Assembly (NCBI GenBank): GCA_018716545.1
Contig: DVJU01000133.1
Coordinates: forward strand, 1-8,600
Direction of reading: 5' to 3'
DNA: 8,600 nt
From: Scatomorpha pullicola
Lineage (GTDB): Bacteria; Bacillota; Clostridia; Oscillospirales; Oscillospiraceae
Shown: piece by piece, positions 5,308 to 8,600 of the stretch
How positions within the stretch are numbered: the stretch's first letter is position 1
Layout: each line of letters starts with the position of its first letter
Position numbers and translations under genes: made by a program
Notes under the pieces: generated by a model
What the model was told of the DNA's origin: nothing
The model's database searches: none
The model's input: only the letters and a program-made list of their open reading frames with translations

Positions 5308-6068
5308 GGAACATAGCCCTCAAGCTCCGCTACGACGGCAGCGCCTACCACGGCTGGCAGGTGCAGAAGTTCGACGTCTCCGTCGCGGCGACGGTGGAAA
5401 AGGCGCTCTCCAAGGTCTGCGGCCACCCGGTCAGGGTCACCGGCTGCGGGCGCACGGACGCCGGAGTCCACGCGCTGAACTACTGCGCCAACTTCCGCAC
5501 GGGGAGCCGCATCCCCGTCGACCGGCTGCCGCTGGCGGTGAACACCCGCCTGCCGGACGACATAGCCGTGCTGGCGGCCATAGAGGTTCCGGACGACTTC
5601 AACGCCATACTCAGCTGCGTGAAGAAGGAGTACGTCTACCGCATAATGAACACCCGCATACGCGACCCCTTTCTGCAAAAGCGCGTGTGCTTCTATCCTG
5701 CGCCGCTGGACATAGAGCGCATGAAGGCGGCCGGGCGCGCCTTTGAGGGCACGCACGACTTCGCCGCGGTGCGCAGCGTGGGCACGCAGACAAAGACCAC
5801 CGTGCGCACGGTCCACTGGTGCCGCGCCGAACGTGAGGGCGACGAGATAACCGTCGCCGTGTGCGCGGACGGCTTTCTGTACAACATGGTGCGCGCCATC
5901 GTGGGCACCATGGTCTACGCCTCGCACGGCAAGCTGGAGCCGGAGGAGATACCCGCCCTGCTGGAAAAGGGCGACCGGCGTCTCACGGGTCCGACGATGC
6001 CGCCGCAGGGGCTGTATCTCAACAGGGTCTGGTATGAAGGCGAGGTCGGGAGGCTGATGCTCGAATGA
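5304..6068 (+). CDS. truA: tRNA pseudouridine(38-40) synthase TruA
   Basis: TruA converts uridines 38-40 in the anticodon stem-loop of many tRNAs to pseudouridine, in the cytoplasm. The 254-residue length is normal. The catalytic Asp is D52 in GCGRTDAGVHA (47-57), the best-conserved motif of the family. Also recognisable are KLRYDGSAYHGWQ (7-19), the EYVYRI strand (109-114), and GFLYNMVRAIVGT near the end. The N-terminus MRNIALKLRYDG fits the ATG at 5304, which overlaps the ecfT stop as ATGA. The open frame extends much further upstream, but there it only shadows ecfT. The ecfA1-ecfA2-ecfT-truA order is the classic Firmicutes arrangement, usually next to ribosomal protein genes such as rplQ, rplM and rpsI; none of those is here. 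The stretch FNAILS departs from the common FHARFS version of that motif. Confidence 0.95.
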   Translation: MRNIALKLRYDGSAYHGWQVQKFDVSVAATVEKALSKVCGHPVRVTGCGRTDAGVHALNYCANFRTGSRIPVDRLPLAVNTRLPDDIAVLAAIEVPDDFNAILSCVKKEYVYRIMNTRIRDPFLQKRVCFYPAPLDIERMKAAGRAFEGTHDFAAVRSVGTQTKTTVRTVHWCRAEREGDEITVAVCADGFLYNMVRAIVGTMVYASHGKLEPEEIPALLEKGDRRLTGPTMPPQGLYLNRVWYEGEVGRLMLE

Positions 6069-6080
6069 GGAGTGTCGCCC

Positions 6081-6767
6081 ATGCAAAGCAAAGCGCGGCT
6101 GCGCCGCGGAAAAACGCTTGCGTTCTGCTCGCTTCTGCTCGCCGTCGCGGCCGTCGCCTGGTTCGCGAGCGCGCGTGCGCCGGAGAATGAGGTAATTTCG
6201 GGAAACTATACGCCCGTGGGGAACTCTTACGCCCGGTTTTCGTCAGAAAACGTGGAAGTTGTGACGAGAGAAGGCGAGGTTCTCTACTCCGCCGGGTTCG
6301 ACTATCCCCGGCGCGCCCTGACCGCTTCGGGCGAGGGCGCCGCCGCGTGGAGCGAGGGCGGCGAGATACTGCTGCTGGGCGAGGGCGGATATAAGCGCGT
6401 GCGTATAGACGGCGCGGTCTGCGGAGTGTTCGGCTCGGACTGCGGCGCGCTGGCCGTGGTCAGCGAGAAGCGCGGCGAGGTGCGCGTCAGCGTCTGCACC
6501 GCGCTGGGCGAGGTGCTGAGCATCTCGCCGGACGCCTGGCCTGTGGCGGCGGGAATAGACGCCGCCGGACGGACGCTCGCGCTGCTGACGGCGGGCGCCG
6601 GAGGCTTTGCGGTCAGCGCATATTCGCTGCCCGGCGCGGCGGAGAGCTGGACGGTGGCTCTGGACTCGCCGCGATACGACCTGGAGTGGACGGACGCCGG
6701 CACGCTGCGCGTTTTCGGCGGCGGCGAGGAGCTGTATATTGACGCCGTTACAGGCGCCGTGGAATAA
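6081..6767 (+). CDS. Membrane-anchored beta-rich protein of unknown function, possibly DUF5711-like
   Basis: I do not recognise a defined function. From the ATG at 6081 (GAGGAG at 6067-6072, spacing eight) the protein has 228 residues. A basic start (MQSKARLRRGK) is followed by one hydrophobic helix around residues 12-30, with no lipobox, so it is probably an uncleaved N-terminal anchor with the rest outside the membrane. The outer part consists of short strand-turn repeats rich in Gly and Glu (VEVVTREGEVLYSAG, GGEILLLGEGGYKRV, RVSVCTALGEVLSIS), which looks like partial beta-propeller blades. This resembles DUF5711-type proteins that I recall from Clostridia, but it seems short for a full propeller. 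A GTG at 6072 is in frame but overlaps the ribosome site. The gene lies 12 bases after truA and 16 before the cvpA-family gene, so it shares their operon. Confidence 0.7.
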   Translation: MQSKARLRRGKTLAFCSLLLAVAAVAWFASARAPENEVISGNYTPVGNSYARFSSENVEVVTREGEVLYSAGFDYPRRALTASGEGAAAWSEGGEILLLGEGGYKRVRIDGAVCGVFGSDCGALAVVSEKRGEVRVSVCTALGEVLSISPDAWPVAAGIDAAGRTLALLTAGAGGFAVSAYSLPGAAESWTVALDSPRYDLEWTDAGTLRVFGGGEELYIDAVTGAVE

Positions 6768-6783
6768 AAAGGAGGACAAGGCC

Positions 6784-7500
6784 GTGCATATAGTCATAGA
6801 TCTCGTGCTGTTGGCCATACTGATAATCTGTGTCTGGTCGGGCTACCGAAAGGGCTTCATCATAGGCATAGCGAATCTGCTGGGCATCGTGGTGTCGCTC
6901 TACGCGGCGGTGCTGGTTTCCGGCGCGTTTTCCTATGACGTGGTGCCCGTGCTGCGCCCGTTCGTGAGCGGATATGTCGAGACCCAGATGAACGACACCG
7001 TGCTTGAGGAGATGGGCATAAGCAACACCGACCTCAGCTACGAGGACATCCTCGCCAACGACAGCGAGCTGCGCCACCAGTTCTGCTACACCAGCTACAC
7101 CAGCGTGGGCATATACGACGACGCCGCCGACCAGATGGCCACCGAGGCCGAGACCTACGCCGACGAGAACAGCGTCTCCATCAGCGAGGCCGTCATAGAG
7201 ATATTCTGCCAGCGCGCCGCCTACGTGGCCGGTGTGGCGCTGATGTTCCTGATTTTCCTCATAGCGCTCATGGCGATAGCGAATATCCCAAATCTCTCGT
7301 ACAGGATACCGAACATGGACGTCCTCAACGACGCGGGCGGCGCCGCCATGGGCTTCATAAACGGCGTGTGCTACTGCATACTTATCTGCTGGGCGCTGCG
7401 CTTCCTGGGCATAATCATAGGCACGGACACGCTGGGACGCACGCTGCTCGCGCGCTTCTTCATCGCCATCGACCTGCTGACCGCCGGCGTGGGCATCTGA
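6784..7500 (+). CDS. CvpA-family integral membrane protein
   Basis: This is a 238-residue inner-membrane protein of the CvpA (colicin V production) family, whose molecular role in Firmicutes is not settled. The N-terminal helix plus WSGYRKGFIIGIANLLGIV (18-36) is the family signature. Predicted membrane segments lie near 2-18, 24-48, 145-167 and 186-212, with a less certain one at 221-238. Between the second and third is an acidic soluble stretch of about 90 residues (54-143) rich in Asp, Glu, Ser and Tyr, longer than in short CvpA homologues. The start is GTG 6784, placed eight bases after the strong site AAAGGAGG (6768-6775); the frame upstream only shadows the previous gene. It is the last gene of the operon. 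The stop at 7498-7500 is followed by an inverted repeat and then a new promoter. Confidence 0.85.
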   Translation: MHIVIDLVLLAILIICVWSGYRKGFIIGIANLLGIVVSLYAAVLVSGAFSYDVVPVLRPFVSGYVETQMNDTVLEEMGISNTDLSYEDILANDSELRHQFCYTSYTSVGIYDDAADQMATEAETYADENSVSISEAVIEIFCQRAAYVAGVALMFLIFLIALMAIANIPNLSYRIPNMDVLNDAGGAAMGFINGVCYCILICWALRFLGIIIGTDTLGRTLLARFFIAIDLLTAGVGI

Positions 7501-7509
7501 CGCCGCATA

Positions 7510-7550
7510 CGCCGGGCGAATATGAACAAACTGTCAATTTCGCCCCGGCG
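7510..7550 (+). terminator. Long-loop inverted repeat after the cvpA-family gene
   Basis: CGCCGGGCGAA (7510-7520) pairs with TTCGCCCCGGCG (7539-7550), with one extra C as a bulge, around an 18-base loop. It lies between the cvpA stop and the clp promoter, where an operon end is expected. No T-run follows, so as a rho-independent terminator it would be weak. It ends three bases before the -35 box, so a regulatory role is also possible. Confidence 0.4.
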
Positions 7551-7553
7551 GTG

Positions 7554-7582
7554 TTGACAATCGACAAGCTTAGTGATAAATT
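7554..7582 (+). promoter_or_regulatory. Sigma-A promoter of the clpE-like gene
   Basis: A perfect -35 box TTGACA (7554-7559) stands 17 bases ahead of a weaker -10 box TAAATT (7577-7582), which is helped by an extended -10 TGA at 7574-7576. The last two bases of the -10 are the first two of the CIRCE operator, so HrcA bound there would block polymerase directly. Transcription should start near 7588, giving a leader of about 75 bases. The near-consensus -35 fits the vegetative promoters usually found with CIRCE. Confidence 0.8.
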
Positions 7583-7607
7583 AGCACTCGTATAAAAAGA
7601 GTGCTAA
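7581..7607 (+). promoter_or_regulatory. CIRCE operator (HrcA repressor binding site)
   Basis: TTAGCACTC (7581-7589), a 9-base spacer, and GAGTGCTAA (7599-7607) match the CIRCE consensus (TTAGCACTC-N9-GAGTGCTAA) at all 18 arm positions. CIRCE binds the heat-shock repressor HrcA, which loses activity when unfolded proteins occupy GroEL. The site overlaps the -10 box and the likely transcription start of the downstream gene, so it should repress the clpE-like gene until heat or protein stress. HrcA itself is not encoded in this window. Confidence 0.97.
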
Positions 7608-7663
7608 TTTTCTTTTCCACGCCCTGTCGATGGAAATTATTGCAATAAACAGGAGACTTGACT

Positions 7664-8600
7664 ATGCAACCTACCCTTTGCTCACGCTGCAAGAAAAATG
7701 TAGCTGTAATATTCATAACCAGGATGGACGGCGGCGAGCCCAAGAACGAGGGGCTCTGCCTGAAATGCGCGCGCGAGCTGCACATAAAGCCCGTGGACGA
7801 CGTGATAAACAAGATGGGTCTGACCGACGACGAGCTGGACGGCCTGACCAACGAGATGATGGAGGCACTCGGCAACGCCGACGGCCTCATGGACATTGAA
7901 AACTCCGAGTCCGACAGCGACGACGACGGAAAGACGGCGACCTTCCCGTTTTTGAACCGCCTGATGGGACAGATGGGCGGCCAGCCGCAGCGGCAGGACT
8001 CCAATTCCAACCTGCCCGCGCAGGGCGGGGGCGGCTCCGGGCAGCAGTCCGGGGCGCAGGCGCAGAGCGCGCCGCCGAAGAACGGCAAGCGCAAGTTCCT
8101 GGACAACTACTGCATCGACCTCACCGAGCGCGCCCGCGAGGGCAAGCTCGACGCCATGATAGGCCGCGAGGAGGAGCTCGAGCGCGTCATCCAGATACTC
8201 AACCGCCGCCAGAAGAACAACCCCTGCCTCATCGGCGAGCCCGGCGTCGGCAAGACCGCCATCGCCGAGGGGCTGGCGCAGCGCATCGCCGGCGGCAACG
8301 TGCCGTACAAGCTGCGCGACAAGGAAGTGTACCTGCTCGACCTCACCGCGCTGGTCGCCGGCACGCAGTTCCGCGGCCAGTTCGAGAGCCGCATGAAGGG
8401 GCTCATCGAGGAGATACGCAAGACCGGCAACATCATCCTCGTCATAGACGAGGTGCACAACATCGTCGGCGCGGGCGACGCCGAGGGCAGCATGAACGCC
8501 GCCAATATCCTCAAGCCCGCGCTCTCCCGCGGCGAGATACAGGTCATAGGCGCGACCACCTTCACCGAGTACCGCAAGCACATCGAGAAGGACGCCGCGC
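7664..8600 (+). CDS. clpE: ClpE-like AAA+ unfoldase, ATP-binding subunit of a Clp protease (partial)
   Basis: The first 312 codons are present and the frame is open at the window edge. The protein is a cytoplasmic AAA+ ring ATPase that unfolds proteins, probably feeding ClpP. ATG 7664 follows AGGAG (7651-7655) by eight bases. The N-terminus has a four-cysteine zinc finger (C6, C9, C32, C35) like ClpE, in place of the Clp_N repeats of ClpC or ClpB. Next come an acidic patch SESDSDDD (81-88) and a Gln/Gly/Ser-rich linker (about 103-139). The first AAA+ domain starts near 144 with FLDNYCIDLTERAREGKLD. It has Walker A GEPGVGKT (191-198), pore loop GTQFRGQFE (233-241, Phe where ClpC and ClpB have Tyr), Walker B LVIDE (259-263) and sensor-like IGATT (295-299). 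The second AAA+ domain and ClpP loop are beyond the window. ClpE is the best fit; plain ClpC is less likely. Confidence 0.88.
   Translation, partial: MQPTLCSRCKKNVAVIFITRMDGGEPKNEGLCLKCARELHIKPVDDVINKMGLTDDELDGLTNEMMEALGNADGLMDIENSESDSDDDGKTATFPFLNRLMGQMGGQPQRQDSNSNLPAQGGGGSGQQSGAQAQSAPPKNGKRKFLDNYCIDLTERAREGKLDAMIGREEELERVIQILNRRQKNNPCLIGEPGVGKTAIAEGLAQRIAGGNVPYKLRDKEVYLLDLTALVAGTQFRGQFESRMKGLIEEIRKTGNIILVIDEVHNIVGAGDAEGSMNAANILKPALSRGEIQVIGATTFTEYRKHIEKDAA

Noticed and set aside
7532..7559. TGTCAA/TTGACA inverted pair as a possible divergent promoter
   Set aside because: No gene is seen on the minus strand to the left, no suitable -10 partner is evident, and the right half is already explained as the -35 box.
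7630..7899. Plus-strand 89-codon frame starting in the clp leader
   Set aside because: It has no ribosome site, overlaps the clpE-like gene in another frame, and becomes an Arg-rich shadow.
7682..8583. Two minus-strand open frames over the clpE-like gene
   Set aside because: Both are antisense to a frame carrying a zinc finger, Walker A and Walker B motifs. They have no recognisable domain.
1..8600. CRISPR arrays, insertion sequences, toxin-antitoxin pairs, phage defence genes, tRNA genes
   Set aside because: I saw no regular spaced repeats, transposase or integrase motifs, small paired genes of those kinds, or tRNA-like cloverleaf ending in CCA. The intergenic gaps are short and accounted for by promoters and hairpins.

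Overview
The window looks like chromosomal DNA of a GC-rich member of the Bacillota, most likely class Clostridia (Oscillospiraceae-like). The basis is Gram-positive style Shine-Dalgarno sites close to the start codons, the ecfA1-ecfA2-ecfT-truA block typical of Firmicutes, a perfect CIRCE operator, and a ClpE-type N-terminal zinc finger. The assignment is inference from gene content. All nine protein-coding genes I can support (two are partial) lie on the + strand. I see no mobile element, CRISPR array, tRNA or rRNA.

Positions 1-1813 hold an amino-acid-type ABC importer: the last codons of a permease, a GlnQ-type ATPase, and a lipoprotein of the family 3 solute-binding fold. The lipoprotein has its own likely promoter and a perfect 13-bp hairpin before it. 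It is the oddest gene here. Its segments are in circularly permuted order: the part that normally ends the fold comes first. The residues that normally grip an amino acid ligand also appear to be replaced.

Positions 1814-7500 hold what reads as one long operon behind a strong extended -10 promoter: an RlmI-like SAM methyltransferase, the energy-coupling module EcfA1-EcfA2-EcfT, tRNA pseudouridine synthase TruA, a membrane-anchored beta-rich protein of unknown function, and a CvpA-family membrane protein. Gaps range from a 4-base overlap to 20 bases, which suggests translational coupling. No vitamin-binding S component is present, so the ECF module probably serves S components encoded elsewhere.

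Positions 7501-7663 are a heat-shock type control region: a promoter whose -10 touches a perfect CIRCE (HrcA) operator. It drives a ClpE-like AAA+ unfoldase gene, which stays open to the window's right edge.

Most of the window is ordinary housekeeping content. The best candidates for something little described are the permuted, ligand-site-altered binding protein, and next the HrcA-type rather than CtsR-type control of a clpE-like gene.
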